Below, one piece after another: positions 37,907 to 46,254 of a DNA stretch of 64,000 nt (the stretch's first letter is position 1; each line of letters starts with the position of its first letter). A program made the translations under genes and the position numbers. Source of the DNA: Alg239-R122 sp041746135 (lineage in GTDB: Bacteria > Pseudomonadota > Alphaproteobacteria > Sphingomonadales > Sphingomonadaceae); contig JBGTHQ010000002.1 of NCBI GenBank assembly GCA_041746135.1, positions 1 to 64,000 on the forward strand, given 5' to 3'. A model generated the notes under the pieces. That model was not told the origin of the DNA, did not search any database, and saw nothing but the letters and a program-made list of their open reading frames with translations.

Positions 37907-38911
37907 ATGAGCGAAAAAATCATTTGGGGCATCCATATGCCACACAAATTGGGCTTAAATCCCATCAGTGGATCATATGTCGCAATCGGTTGGGATAATA
38001 TGGGTGACTTGACCGAGATTGCTTCAACGCGAGAGGCCTTTAAAGATCGAGTAGCCGAGACCCATCCCGAAACCAAGCCGGGCGCGATCCCCGGGGCTGC
38101 CGGGGTGCTGTATCGCTTTGCAGTGGAAATGCAGGCAGGAGATGTCGTTATCTATCCGTCAAAGCCTGATCGCATGGTCAATATAGGCTTGATAGTTGGA
38201 CCCTATGCGTTCAAGCCTAACCAACATTCTGATTACCCGCACGTTAGGGCAATTAAGTGGCTTACCTCCTTACCCCGAACCACGTTCTCGCAGAGCGCAC
38301 TGAATGAAATTGGTTCAGCGATAACAATGTTTCGCGTCACATCGAACGCGGATGAATTTATAGCGGCTATGGAAGGCGAAGAGCCTAAAGCTGACGATAT
38401 TGACGACGTGACTGCAGAAAAGGTGTCTGCTCAGGTTGAAGATTCGACCGAAGACTTCATAATTAAGCGACTTAAGTCTTCTCAAACCCCATACCAGTTT
38501 GAACATTTTGTGGCTCATTTACTGCGGTGTATGGGCTATCACAGCAGGGTGACACAGGCTTCTGCAGATGGCGGAATAGATATTATTGCTCATCGTTATG
38601 AACTTGGTTTTGAGCCACCGATAATAAAAGTTCAGTGTAAACAAATTTTGACGACTATTGGCAGGCCCGAAGTGCAACAGCTTCATGGTGCTATCGAGAA
38701 TGGAGAGCATGGATTGTTTGTCACTTTAGGCAGCTTTTCACCTGACGCCCGAACGTTTGAGCGCTCCAAACCGAATCTGCGTCTTATAGATGGGCCTACG
38801 CTAATAGATTTTATCTATTCTCATTATCATCAGTTTGAGCCACGATATCAGATGCTTTTGCCGCTGAAGCGGACATATATTCCAGGTCCCGTAATCATTG
38901 ATAATGCGTAA
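37907..38911 (+). CDS. PUA/EVE-like domain fused to Mrr-type restriction nuclease
   Basis: A 334-residue protein. Residues 1-150 resemble EVE/PUA-like base-reading domains (YVAIGWDNMGDLTEI, MQAGDVVIYPSKPDRMVNIG). Residues about 190-300 are an Mrr catalytic domain: FEHFVAHLLRCMGYHSRVTQ, ADGGIDIIAH and IIKVQCKQ, giving the D...QxK site of Mrr-type type IV enzymes. This pairing would fit cleavage of DNA with modified bases. GGAG 6 bases before ATG 37907 fixes the start, 2 bases after the previous stop. It is the fourth gene of the defence operon. Confidence 0.85.
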   Translation: MSEKIIWGIHMPHKLGLNPISGSYVAIGWDNMGDLTEIASTREAFKDRVAETHPETKPGAIPGAAGVLYRFAVEMQAGDVVIYPSKPDRMVNIGLIVGPYAFKPNQHSDYPHVRAIKWLTSLPRTTFSQSALNEIGSAITMFRVTSNADEFIAAMEGEEPKADDIDDVTAEKVSAQVEDSTEDFIIKRLKSSQTPYQFEHFVAHLLRCMGYHSRVTQASADGGIDIIAHRYELGFEPPIIKVQCKQILTTIGRPEVQQLHGAIENGEHGLFVTLGSFSPDARTFERSKPNLRLIDGPTLIDFIYSHYHQFEPRYQMLLPLKRTYIPGPVIIDNA

Positions 38912-39071
38912 CTTCTTGAATGCTTCTGATACGCGAACTACCAAGAAATTACTAGAGCGATAAATGTAAATATATATAATGAGGAATACCCCCAATAAAT
39001 TGCCAAAACTCCATATTCACAGTGTTTTACCAGTTATAATTGGTTATATACGAACGCGTTAATAACCTTAT

Positions 39072-39293
39072 TTATAGCACATAATAGGTTTGGTGATTAT
39101 TGCTTTTGCGTTCGCCCAGACTGATTCCTACTAATTTTCCCGCGACTACGGTCGCTTTAAACTTAACGCCAAAATTTGTATGATTTTTAACTCCCTTCCA
39201 TAAGCTTCCATAGATTTCTTTACACTCGTATACGCCAGAACTGAGTTTGTTGATCAGTGCTTGAGCTACTTCTTTGTCCTCATCATTCAGCAT
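39072..39293 (-). CDS. Small protein, possibly DUF1413-like
   Basis: A 73-residue protein from ATG 39293 (14 further residues are possible upstream). The C-terminal part (WKGVKNHTNFGVKFKATVVA, then SNNHQTYYVL) loosely resembles DUF1413, a small domain of unknown role. The resemblance is weak. It lies convergent with the defence operon and upstream of nothing obvious. Confidence 0.5.
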   Translation of the reverse strand: MLNDEDKEVAQALINKLSSGVYECKEIYGSLWKGVKNHTNFGVKFKATVVAGKLVGISLGERKSNNHQTYYVL

Positions 39294-39342
39294 AACTTCG
39301 ATAACTACTTTCTTTATAATTTGAATCCAACCCAAAAAAAAA

Positions 39343-39835
39343 CGCGTAAAAACTGATATCTTATATGAAGTTCAGCTATTCCGATCGCGCTTCCAGCAAC
39401 ATTGCTGGGTCAACACCAAGCGCAACTGCCAATCTACCCAACGCAGCCACGGATGGATTACGTAACCCGCGCTCAACCTCACTAACATAACCCCGCTCCA
39501 TACGGGCCTTCACAGCCAATTGCTCTTGGGTCATACCCTTCTGCAACCTGTAATACCGAACGTTTTTACCAAATAGACTGACTAAATTCATAGCCTGATC
39601 TGGACGCATTCATACGCTCAGGTCTGCGTGCCAAACGTTACTTTTTACTAGCATTGCCTCAAAACGCCGATAAACATCAACTCAACTGAAAGGAAAATAT
39701 AATGCTGAATGATGAAAGCCTCAAAAATATCGAGAAGCTGCACGAAATGAAAGCCAGTGGGATTATTTCAGAGGAAGAATTTGCGGAAGCTAAGCAAAAG
39801 CTTCTCAGTGGTGGGAGGCCGCACTCGAAAAACCT
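39343..39835. repeat. XRE/SHOCT module, copy A
   Basis: About 490 bases here recur at 52359-52850. The repeat covers the whole XRE gene, the intergenic region and the SHOCT-coding start of the next gene. It is nearly identical over the first 390 bases, then diverges inside the SHOCT gene, after which the two copies encode unrelated C-termini. Confidence 0.9.
39376..39609 (-). CDS. XRE-family repressor, copy A
   Basis: A 77-residue single-domain helix-turn-helix protein: LFGKNVRYYRLQKGMTQEQL, then ERGYVSEVERGLRNPSVAAL. It differs from the copy at 52391 by only a few residues. It is divergent from the SHOCT-DUF805 gene with 92 bases between, so it probably controls both. ATG 39609 or 39591 could be the start; neither has a strong ribosome site. 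Confidence 0.85.
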   Translation of the reverse strand: MRPDQAMNLVSLFGKNVRYYRLQKGMTQEQLAVKARMERGYVSEVERGLRNPSVAALGRLAVALGVDPAMLLEARSE

Positions 39836-40229
39836 ATCTGTTAAATCCGAGGCACTTAGCCATTCTACCGAAAACAAATATCTAGAGTGGATGCTGATGC
39901 CGTTACGTCGCTATGCAGAATTTGAGGGGCGATCTAGCCGCAAGGAATTCTGGATGTTTCTCTTGGCATTAAACATTATATCATTGATAATTTTGTCGCT
40001 GGGAATATTTATTGGAATTGCAGCAGTCGGCTTATGGGCTTTTGCTGTGTTAGGCATCTTGGTACCCTATCTCGCTGTACAGGTGCGAAGGTTTCATGAT
40101 CAAGGTAAAAGCGGCTGGTTCGTTTTACTTAACCTTATTCCGTATGTTGGCGCATTGATCATATTGGGCTTCATGCTGGTTGAAGGTGAGCAAGAGGAGA
40201 ACATATACGGTCCCAACCCTTATAGCTGA
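39702..40229 (+). CDS. SHOCT domain plus DUF805 membrane protein
   Basis: A 175-residue protein. Residues 1-36 are a SHOCT motif (SLKNIEKLHEMKASGIISEE, then EFAEAKQKLLSGG). Residues about 60-175 are a DUF805 membrane domain with three hydrophobic segments and the motifs RYAEFEGRSSRKEFW and VRRFHDQGKSGWFVLLNLIP. SHOCT segments are short oligomerisation helices often attached to membrane proteins. The start is fixed by AAAGGAAA before ATG 39702. The SHOCT start is shared with the gene at 52717, but the rest is not. Confidence 0.88.
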   Translation: MLNDESLKNIEKLHEMKASGIISEEEFAEAKQKLLSGGRPHSKNLSVKSEALSHSTENKYLEWMLMPLRRYAEFEGRSSRKEFWMFLLALNIISLIILSLGIFIGIAAVGLWAFAVLGILVPYLAVQVRRFHDQGKSGWFVLLNLIPYVGALIILGFMLVEGEQEENIYGPNPYS

Positions 40230-40252
40230 ATTCCAATCATATTTTTCGCTGA

Positions 40253-40282
40253 GCCCTCGGATGAATTTCCGGGGGCTTTTTT
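40253..40282 (+). terminator. Terminator after the SHOCT-DUF805 gene
   Basis: GCCCTCGG (40253-40260) and CCGGGGGC (40269-40276) form an 8-bp stem with one G-T pair, followed by six T. It is followed at once by GCCCGAAAGGAA, the ribosome site of the next gene. Confidence 0.8.
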
Positions 40283-40302
40283 ATGCCCGAAAGGAACACA
40301 AA

Positions 40303-40734
40303 ATGATTACACTACGCACCACTGCTGCCATGCGCAGCACAATCGAATTGCTTAATGACAGCAACCTAAAGCACTTGCTGGTTCAACGTGTGGATGAGTT
40401 GACTCATTGGGAGGGCATCGATCTTAGCGACCTGTCGCATTTCCTGATTATTCAGCCTGGAGATATGGCTGCTGAAATTGAGCATGAACTCGGCTGGTCG
40501 CTGCTGCATAACTTTATCGACAAGGCTAAGTACGGACAGCCAGATTTTACCCCCTCATGGGAATGGATTGAAAGGCATGACGGCTGGTACGAATTTGTTT
40601 TTATTATCAGCGATGACGGTTTCGGTATCACCGTCTTCGTGCAAGACGATCCCGAAATCGACACGGAGCTGTTAGCTATGTGCCAGGAATTTACAGCAAA
40701 CGAAGACTCGGTTGGATCGACAGCCAAAATCTAA
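40303..40734 (+). CDS. Hypothetical protein (acidic, 143 residues)
   Basis: A soluble acidic protein with TTAAMRSTIELLNDSNLKHL, GWSLLHNFIDKAKYGQPDFT and SWEWIERHDGWYEFVFIISD. No family recognised. It starts directly after a terminator, with AAAGGAA 9 bases before ATG 40303. It is followed by another terminator and the same spacing before the next gene. Confidence 0.7.
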   Translation: MITLRTTAAMRSTIELLNDSNLKHLLVQRVDELTHWEGIDLSDLSHFLIIQPGDMAAEIEHELGWSLLHNFIDKAKYGQPDFTPSWEWIERHDGWYEFVFIISDDGFGITVFVQDDPEIDTELLAMCQEFTANEDSVGSTAKI

Positions 40735-40763
40735 CATCGCTCTACCCGCAATCATCAACCGCA

Positions 40764-40787
40764 GCGTCCTTTTGGGGCGCTTTTTTT
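40764..40787 (+). terminator. Terminator after the 143-residue gene
   Basis: GCGTCC and GGGGCGC flank a TTTT loop and are followed by seven T (40781-40787). The sequence ATGCCTGAAAGGAA follows, almost the same as after the previous terminator. Confidence 0.65.
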
Positions 40788-40806
40788 ATGCCTGAAAGGA
40801 ATAGAT

Positions 40807-41067
40807 ATGCTCAATTTATCTGAATACGATAGCGCTCATTTCGATAACCGAAAGCCACCTGACAGACTGGGGCTAAGCCAAATGAGCTTGGTGCGATCGG
40901 CTTTCAACAATGCGCTCAAAACAAATGTGGTTTTTGGTATTAGCAAAGGTTTCCCGGCTACACATACTCGAATTGCAGCATGCCAGCCCACATCAAAAGC
41001 CACGGGCTGCGGACAGCATTGCCTACATTCAATCCCGGCAGTGCTTACTCAGGGGTGCCGATTATGA
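40807..41067 (+). CDS. Hypothetical small protein
   Basis: An 86-residue frame from ATG 40807 with AAAGGAA 7 bases upstream. No domain recognised; the C-terminal half has several cysteines (ATGCGQHC). Its stop overlaps the next ATG as ATGA (41064-41067), which supports translation. Confidence 0.5.
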   Translation: MLNLSEYDSAHFDNRKPPDRLGLSQMSLVRSAFNNALKTNVVFGISKGFPATHTRIAACQPTSKATGCGQHCLHSIPAVLTQGCRL

Positions 41068-41318
41068 TGAAACTTATCACATGGCTGTTTTTGGGCAGTC
41101 TCGCACTGGCTGCATTCAAGGCAGTCCTGTCAGTACTGGTGGTGGCATTTTTGGTGATTTTAGCGGTGTCATTTATTCGCGCACCGTTGAAGACCCTTGC
41201 CGTGCTGTTCATGCTGGCATTGCTCAGCGCGTTCGGACAGCATCCAATGGCTGGATTGCTGGTCGTTATTGCCGTGCTGATCTGTGGCGGTATCTGCTCA
41301 ATTGGAGAATCCAAATAA
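41064..41318 (+). CDS. Small membrane protein
   Basis: An 84-residue, highly hydrophobic protein with two or three membrane segments (LITWLFLGSLALAAFKAVLS, VLVVAFLVILAVSFI and MAGLLVVIAVLICGGICSI). No family recognised. Coupled to the preceding small gene by an ATGA overlap. Confidence 0.6.
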   Translation: MMKLITWLFLGSLALAAFKAVLSVLVVAFLVILAVSFIRAPLKTLAVLFMLALLSAFGQHPMAGLLVVIAVLICGGICSIGESK

Positions 41319-41806
41319 TGGACAGGTATATGGGGATAACGAATCATCAATCAGATGATTCGGTCAATGCGGATTATTAGATAAGTACGTTTGACAAAAT
41401 GCTTGCTTGAGAAGAATTTGCTACTGAACATAGCATAACCCTGCTCGATTTCGCCTCTTCAAGGTTTGCGTGCTTTCACCGGACGGAAAAAAGTTTCTAA
41501 GGTGAAAGTACGTAAATCCTATTAAATGTCTAAAATCAAATACTTATCAGAATTTACCACTTGCATAATATAGATTGCACCAGCATATAGGTGTCGACGC
41601 CGCAAGTGCTATGGCGTGATCCAGTTTCGACCCTGCTGAGAATAGGTCGATGTCTCTTCGGCGAAGATGGCAGGTTCTTTGACAAGTCGCGATCAGCCAC
41701 GACACGTAAATACACAATAAATATTGCGGTCACAGCCCTATCTCAAGTGAGAAAAGCCTCCTTCTGAAAGGAAGGATTTTTCAAAATAATAAACGAGTAT
41801 ACAACT
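41319..41806. other. AT-rich interval with no gene seen
   Basis: No reading frame with a ribosome site and no clear hairpin. It probably contains the promoter of the short gene at 41807. Confidence 0.5.
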
Positions 41807-42148
41807 ATGATAATACCAAATATTCATTTCGGACGCGATATCCTCAGCGACCATCAGAGCCTTGAAATTCACCTTGCTGGCAGCGGCAAGAATGGGCTTA
41901 AATCTTTCATTGGTGCCTGTATCGAAGAAGGATGGGACTACGAAGACGCAATACAAGCTAAATCTCAGCAAATATGCGGTCCATTGTACGACGATGATAT
42001 TCTTGCTCTTTTAGATTTGCACGCCTCACCTCTGTCCCGCCCCCAGTTATGGATACAGGATCAAAAAGGTTATTACTCACTGGTATATCGTGAGTGGCAG
42101 AAAATTGGAGCACTGGACGCCTGCTGTTCCAATAGCGCTTTGCACTAA
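41807..42148 (+). CDS. Hypothetical protein (113 residues)
   Basis: A soluble protein with no recognised family (IHFGRDILSDHQSLEIHLAG, GWDYEDAIQAKSQQI, QLWIQDQKGYYSLVYREWQK). It lies upstream of the VapE-like gene in the same direction, a common place for small regulatory genes of satellites. No strong ribosome site is visible. Confidence 0.55.
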   Translation: MIIPNIHFGRDILSDHQSLEIHLAGSGKNGLKSFIGACIEEGWDYEDAIQAKSQQICGPLYDDDILALLDLHASPLSRPQLWIQDQKGYYSLVYREWQKIGALDACCSNSALH

Positions 42149-42329
42149 TACACGCCCACTAGTTACATGACTGACTGCATCCCCCCTGCTTGGCCCATAC
42201 ATCGCTGGGCAGGGGAATGCCCAGTGCAAAAAATCCTACAAGCAAGTGCACTCGTCCAAGTATGCCGGGAGGGCAATTTCAGCGCTCCCGCCCACCCCAA
42301 ATCCGCCACAAGAAGCGGAGGAGAACAAA

Positions 42330-43604
42330 ATGAATAATAACGAATATATATCAGAATACGATGGTCAATTACCAACCCTAAAGAAAACACAGCCTGCCTT
42401 CCCCTCGCGTATATCGCGAGAAAGCTTTCCGCATCAACCAGCACCTGGAACAAGCAAGCTCCCCAGTACAAAGGAAAATGTCGAGCATATGCTGGCGGCA
42501 AGCGGTGTGGAGGTCAGGTACGATGTGATCAAAAAGATGCTTTACTATCGCCGGGCCAATACCGAGCTCGATTATTCCGACTTGATTGGGCTGGCAAATA
42601 TGAACGGGCAAAATGCGCCATGGTATGCTGATTTTGTCCATGAAATCGGACGGGCCAACCCCATCAATCCCGTTCGTGAATGGATTGTCAGCAAAAAATG
42701 GGATGGCAAGGATCGGTTGCCGGACATATTTGCCACTGTCCAAGCCGAGCCGGATTATCCTGATGCGTTCAAATGCCTGTTACTCGAACGTTGGCTTCTA
42801 AGCACTGTCGCCGCTGTTGTGAAGGAAGACTTTCGGACAAGGGGCGTGCTGACGCTGCAGGGTCCGCAGGGTTGCGGAAAAACGACCTGGATCGCTGCTC
42901 TGGTGCCAGCCGGATTGCGAACCCAGTTCACCAAACTCGATCACCACCTCGACGCGCACAACAAGGACTCGGTGTTTACCGCTGTTAGCCATTGGATTGT
43001 AGAAATTGGTGAGCTCGATAGCTCGTTCAAGAAAGACATTGCACGGCTGAAGGGCTTTCTCACCAACGACTGCGACAAAATGCGGCTGCCTTATGCCAAG
43101 GCACCGATCGAGATGGCTAGGAAAACGGTTTTTGCAGCAAGCGTCAACGAAACCAACTTTCTGGTCGATCAAACGGGTAATAATCGGTTCTGGACAATCC
43201 CGGTCAGTCAACTCGACTATGAGCACGGGATCGACATGCAGCAGCTATTTGCTCAACTTGCCGAGCAAATCGAAGCTGGTGCGCATTGGTGGCTCACACC
43301 GGCAGAGGAAAAGCAGCTGGAAGAGCATAATACTCGGTTCAAAGCCGTTAGCGTGATCGAGGAGCGTTTACTGGAGCAGATCGAGACTGAACCCGGCCAA
43401 CTACGTTATATGACAGCAATCGAGGTTTTACGGGCATTGGGCATGAACAACCCCAGTAACCAGCAATGCCGCGAGTGTGGTTCCTTGCTGCGAACCATGT
43501 ACGGTAATCCGAAGCGGGTTAATGGCCGCAGCCAATGGAAAGTTCCGCTCAGGCACGCTGAAGCTACTTGGGAAAAACACGATCCTGCAGCTGAAATCTA
43601 CTAG
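42330..43604 (+). CDS. VapE-family replication helicase/primase-like protein
   Basis: A 424-residue protein of the virulence-associated E family (PF05272): Walker A GPQGCGKTTW at about residues 176-185, then HWIVEIGELDSSFKKDIARL (Walker B region), KTVFAASVNETNFL (sensor) and GNNRFWTIPV. VapE proteins act as AAA-type helicases in replication modules of phage satellites and islands. GGAGGAG before ATG 42330 sets the start. It precedes the integrase, which suggests element A can replicate after excision. Confidence 0.9.
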   Translation: MNNNEYISEYDGQLPTLKKTQPAFPSRISRESFPHQPAPGTSKLPSTKENVEHMLAASGVEVRYDVIKKMLYYRRANTELDYSDLIGLANMNGQNAPWYADFVHEIGRANPINPVREWIVSKKWDGKDRLPDIFATVQAEPDYPDAFKCLLLERWLLSTVAAVVKEDFRTRGVLTLQGPQGCGKTTWIAALVPAGLRTQFTKLDHHLDAHNKDSVFTAVSHWIVEIGELDSSFKKDIARLKGFLTNDCDKMRLPYAKAPIEMARKTVFAASVNETNFLVDQTGNNRFWTIPVSQLDYEHGIDMQQLFAQLAEQIEAGAHWWLTPAEEKQLEEHNTRFKAVSVIEERLLEQIETEPGQLRYMTAIEVLRALGMNNPSNQQCRECGSLLRTMYGNPKRVNGRSQWKVPLRHAEATWEKHDPAAEIY

Positions 43605-43884
43605 TAGGCGATCAGGTGGGGGCAAGGGGCGGCAAAAAGTCGTCCCTTGTTTCTCAAAGGCCTTCAAGTTTGCAGCGTCAGGTTTTTGCTGCCCCCTCCC
43701 CCCACTAACCTGAACCGGGGCGTGCACGCTCTGCACCGTTTCGGCGCTGCCCATGGCTACCCCCATGCCGCAGGTCGAAACGGTGCCAGTGGGCATGCTC
43801 TCGGTGCAGCTTTTTTATATCCCACTCAAAACCGGCCGGGGCATCCCCCATGCCCTTCACCCATGGCACCCAAAGGAGATTCCT
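43605..43884. promoter_or_regulatory. Structured intergenic region; possible replication origin
   Basis: Two inverted repeats lie here. Arms 43616-43638 and 43683-43705 match in 20 of 23 positions. GCACCGTTTCG (43733-43743) and CGAAACGGTGC (43776-43786) match exactly. The position between the VapE-like gene and the integrase would suit an origin or an excision control site. No gene. Confidence 0.5.
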
Positions 43885-45042
43885 ATGCCAATAACCAAAC
43901 TCAGCGCGAAATTCGCGCAGGAAGCATGCTGTCCGCCGCACAAGAAAAAGGTGGATTACTACGATAAAATTACCAAAGGCCTGATACTGGAGGTACGTCC
44001 CTCGGGCGGCAAAACCTTCTACCTGAAATACACAACCCCCGAGGGTAGCCAGAAGCAGCTCAAAATCGGTGTGTTCGGGCAGATCACGTTCGATCAGGCA
44101 CGACGTCAGGCGATGAAGCTGCGCTCTCAAGTCGTCCTGGGCGGTGATCCAGCCGCCAAGAAAACGGCAACGAAGGCTGTGCTTGTCTATGCTGAGCTAG
44201 CCAAACAGCATCTGGCCTATGCCAAAACCTATCAAAAAAGCTGGGGCACAACCGAAATGTATCTGCGCCTGCACATTATCCCGCGTTGGGGTAAGGTGCG
44301 GCTAACCGATATCAAGTCGCAGGACATTGCCATCTGGCTGGCAGATAAGCGCGGCGATGGTCTGGCACCTGCCACTGTCGAGAAAATCCGGGTGATCTTT
44401 AATCGATCGTTCGAGCTGGCTTTGCAGTGGCAAATACGGGGAGGGGAAACCAATCCGGTGCGCGGAGTAGCAAGACAGCGTATCAATAATGCCCGAGAGC
44501 GGTTTCTGACGGCTGCAGAGGTCAACCGGCTGTTGAAGGCGTGCGATGCTTCGTGCAACCCGCAACTGTCATCGATCGTGCGTCTGCTGCTCCTCACGGG
44601 AGCACGCAAGTCTGAACTGCTCAATGCCAGGTGGGAGCATATCGATATCGCACGGCGGTCTTGGTTCATTCCGGTGGCCAAAACCGGTAAACGTCACGTT
44701 CCGCTGTCGCAGGATGCATTGGACATTATCGAGGATTTGCCAAAATTTGATGGCTGTCCTTGGCTGCTACCCAATCTTGAGACCCGCAAGCCGTTCGTAA
44801 CGATCAAGCGGGCCTGGGCAACGGCTAGGACCGAGGCAAACCTGTCCGATCTGCGTATCCATGACCTGCGGCACAGTGCGGCATCGTTCATGATCAACTC
44901 CGGCGTCAATCTGTTTGCCGTAGGGAAGGTGCTGGGCCATGCCGATCATAAATCGACCATGCGATACAGCCACCTTTCCAATGATACGCTATTGGCAGCT
45001 GTCGAGGCAGGAGCTGCACATATGAAGGGAGCCACGCAATGA
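43885..45042 (+). CDS. Tyrosine integrase of element A
   Basis: A 385-residue integrase with a DUF4102-like N-terminus (KITKGLILEVRPSGGKTFYL, KIGVFGQITFDQARRQA) and a catalytic domain with ARKSELLNARW (Arg), HDLRHSAASFM (H-x-x-R), LGHADHKSTMRYSHL (His, Tyr). All catalytic residues are present. ATG 43885 has AAGGAG upstream. It probably recombines at the tRNA-Thr att, although it sits in the middle of the element rather than at its end. Confidence 0.95.
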   Translation: MPITKLSAKFAQEACCPPHKKKVDYYDKITKGLILEVRPSGGKTFYLKYTTPEGSQKQLKIGVFGQITFDQARRQAMKLRSQVVLGGDPAAKKTATKAVLVYAELAKQHLAYAKTYQKSWGTTEMYLRLHIIPRWGKVRLTDIKSQDIAIWLADKRGDGLAPATVEKIRVIFNRSFELALQWQIRGGETNPVRGVARQRINNARERFLTAAEVNRLLKACDASCNPQLSSIVRLLLLTGARKSELLNARWEHIDIARRSWFIPVAKTGKRHVPLSQDALDIIEDLPKFDGCPWLLPNLETRKPFVTIKRAWATARTEANLSDLRIHDLRHSAASFMINSGVNLFAVGKVLGHADHKSTMRYSHLSNDTLLAAVEAGAAHMKGATQ

Positions 45043-45287
45043 CTTTGGCCGACCTTCACAAAAACCTTGTCGCATCGGACTGTCACAAGAATGATAGGGT
45101 GATTGCGCTCATAACTGCTTGTTTGGAATGCGGTATCAATACATCGGATGCAATAGTCGCTGAGCTAACTACGCTCGGGTATAATCAGCGGCATGTTCGT
45201 ATCATGCTTGCGAAAAACAAGGGGCATTTGACCAGTAACTACCCATGGCAGCGATCCCATGACGGTCAATATCAGCTGAACAGCTAA
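45039..45287 (+). CDS. Small protein coupled to the integrase
   Basis: An 82-residue protein whose ATG overlaps the integrase stop (ATGA, 45039-45042). It is mostly helical, with ECGINTSDAIVAELTTLGYN suggesting a helix-turn-helix-like fold. It could be an excision factor or regulator, judging from position only. A hairpin terminator follows. Confidence 0.65.
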   Translation: MTLADLHKNLVASDCHKNDRVIALITACLECGINTSDAIVAELTTLGYNQRHVRIMLAKNKGHLTSNYPWQRSHDGQYQLNS

Positions 45288-45292
45288 CCTAC

Positions 45293-45345
45293 TCCCTCCC
45301 CGGATTCACATGGCTAATGCCGCGTGGATTCGGGGAGGTTTTTTA
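45293..45345 (+). terminator. Terminator after the integrase operon
   Basis: CTCCCCGGATTCAC and a downstream GTGGATTCGGGGAG form a long stem with small bulges, followed by GTTTTTTATT. Confidence 0.75.
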
Positions 45346-45552
45346 TTCTGTATTGTTTACGGCACCTTCAATTTTCTTTAAGCATGTATAATTTGCAAAT
45401 TTTTGAAATTGCAATTCGGCATTGCCATCCGCAATTTGGTATCACAAATCGTAACTACATCAACTCTGTGGGCTTTATCTATAATTCAATATCGTGATCA
45501 AGGCAAAAGCGTACTTAAATAGCTGTTTTTAATTTCAGAACCTGTTATTTGA

Positions 45553-46254
45553 TCAGGATAATTCTCCGGTCTTCTTTTGAAGCCTGGGAAGAGATATTGC
45601 ATTACGTTCTTTCATTTTTAAATTAAATGCTTTCTGTAACTCCTGAATAGAGACCTGTTCGTTTGTTATATCAGCCAGAGATGCGCGAATTAGCTTCGTT
45701 CTATATTGTGTTATTTTTGAGTTGAACACGATCCGCAGGGTTTGGCGATCATTTCTCCAACTTTCTGCAGGCAATTGCTCATTTATTTTTTTTCTGCTTT
45801 TCTCAAGGCATGAGAGCAACTTTAAGCAATATTCTTCCAGTTCGAACTTAGAAGATGCATAACAAATTCCCACATCCTCGAATTCCAGATTACCCTCATA
45901 CCCAAAATAACAAACTACTATTTTTTTTTTGAACATTGAAGATAAATATCCATCGACGACGCTAAAATATCTTTCTTTTTCACAATATTCGACAAGCAGT
46001 GCGTCATCTGGAATTACTGAATAAACTTCAGGAATCGATATTAGTGTACATTCAGCACTGTTTATAGTTGATTTTGCCTCTCTGTAATTGACCTGAGGTA
46101 CTGTCATTTCAATTCTGTCCAGCCATAGCTTAGTTTGCTCTCCCGCTAAGACGAAATGAAAAAGCTTATTTGCAGTAAGCATGGATACCAGCTTTTTTAG
46201 CATATCTGCATCTGCGAGACAGACGACTATCGAGTCGAAAAACCGGTCAAGCAT
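45553..46254 (-). CDS. Unknown protein of the RiPP-like cluster
   Basis: A 233-residue protein with no recognised domain; it has IVVCLADADMLKKLVSMLTA at the start and a helical, Lys-rich C-terminus. GGAGG 5 bases before ATG 46254 sets the start, which overlaps the M50 protease gene by 8 bases. It is the third gene after the precursor peptide, so it may be a modifying, partner or immunity protein. Its codon use is AT-rich like its neighbours. Confidence 0.65.
   Translation of the reverse strand: MLDRFFDSIVVCLADADMLKKLVSMLTANKLFHFVLAGEQTKLWLDRIEMTVPQVNYREAKSTINSAECTLISIPEVYSVIPDDALLVEYCEKERYFSVVDGYLSSMFKKKIVVCYFGYEGNLEFEDVGICYASSKFELEEYCLKLLSCLEKSRKKINEQLPAESWRNDRQTLRIVFNSKITQYRTKLIRASLADITNEQVSIQELQKAFNLKMKERNAISLPRLQKKTGELS

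Noticed and set aside
40910..41380. 156-codon frame overlapping two small genes
   Set aside because: It runs in another frame through 40807-41067 and the membrane protein gene, without its own ribosome site.
45288..45552. att remnant just after the integrase operon
   Set aside because: GGCACCTTCAATTTTC there resembles the tRNA end for only six bases.
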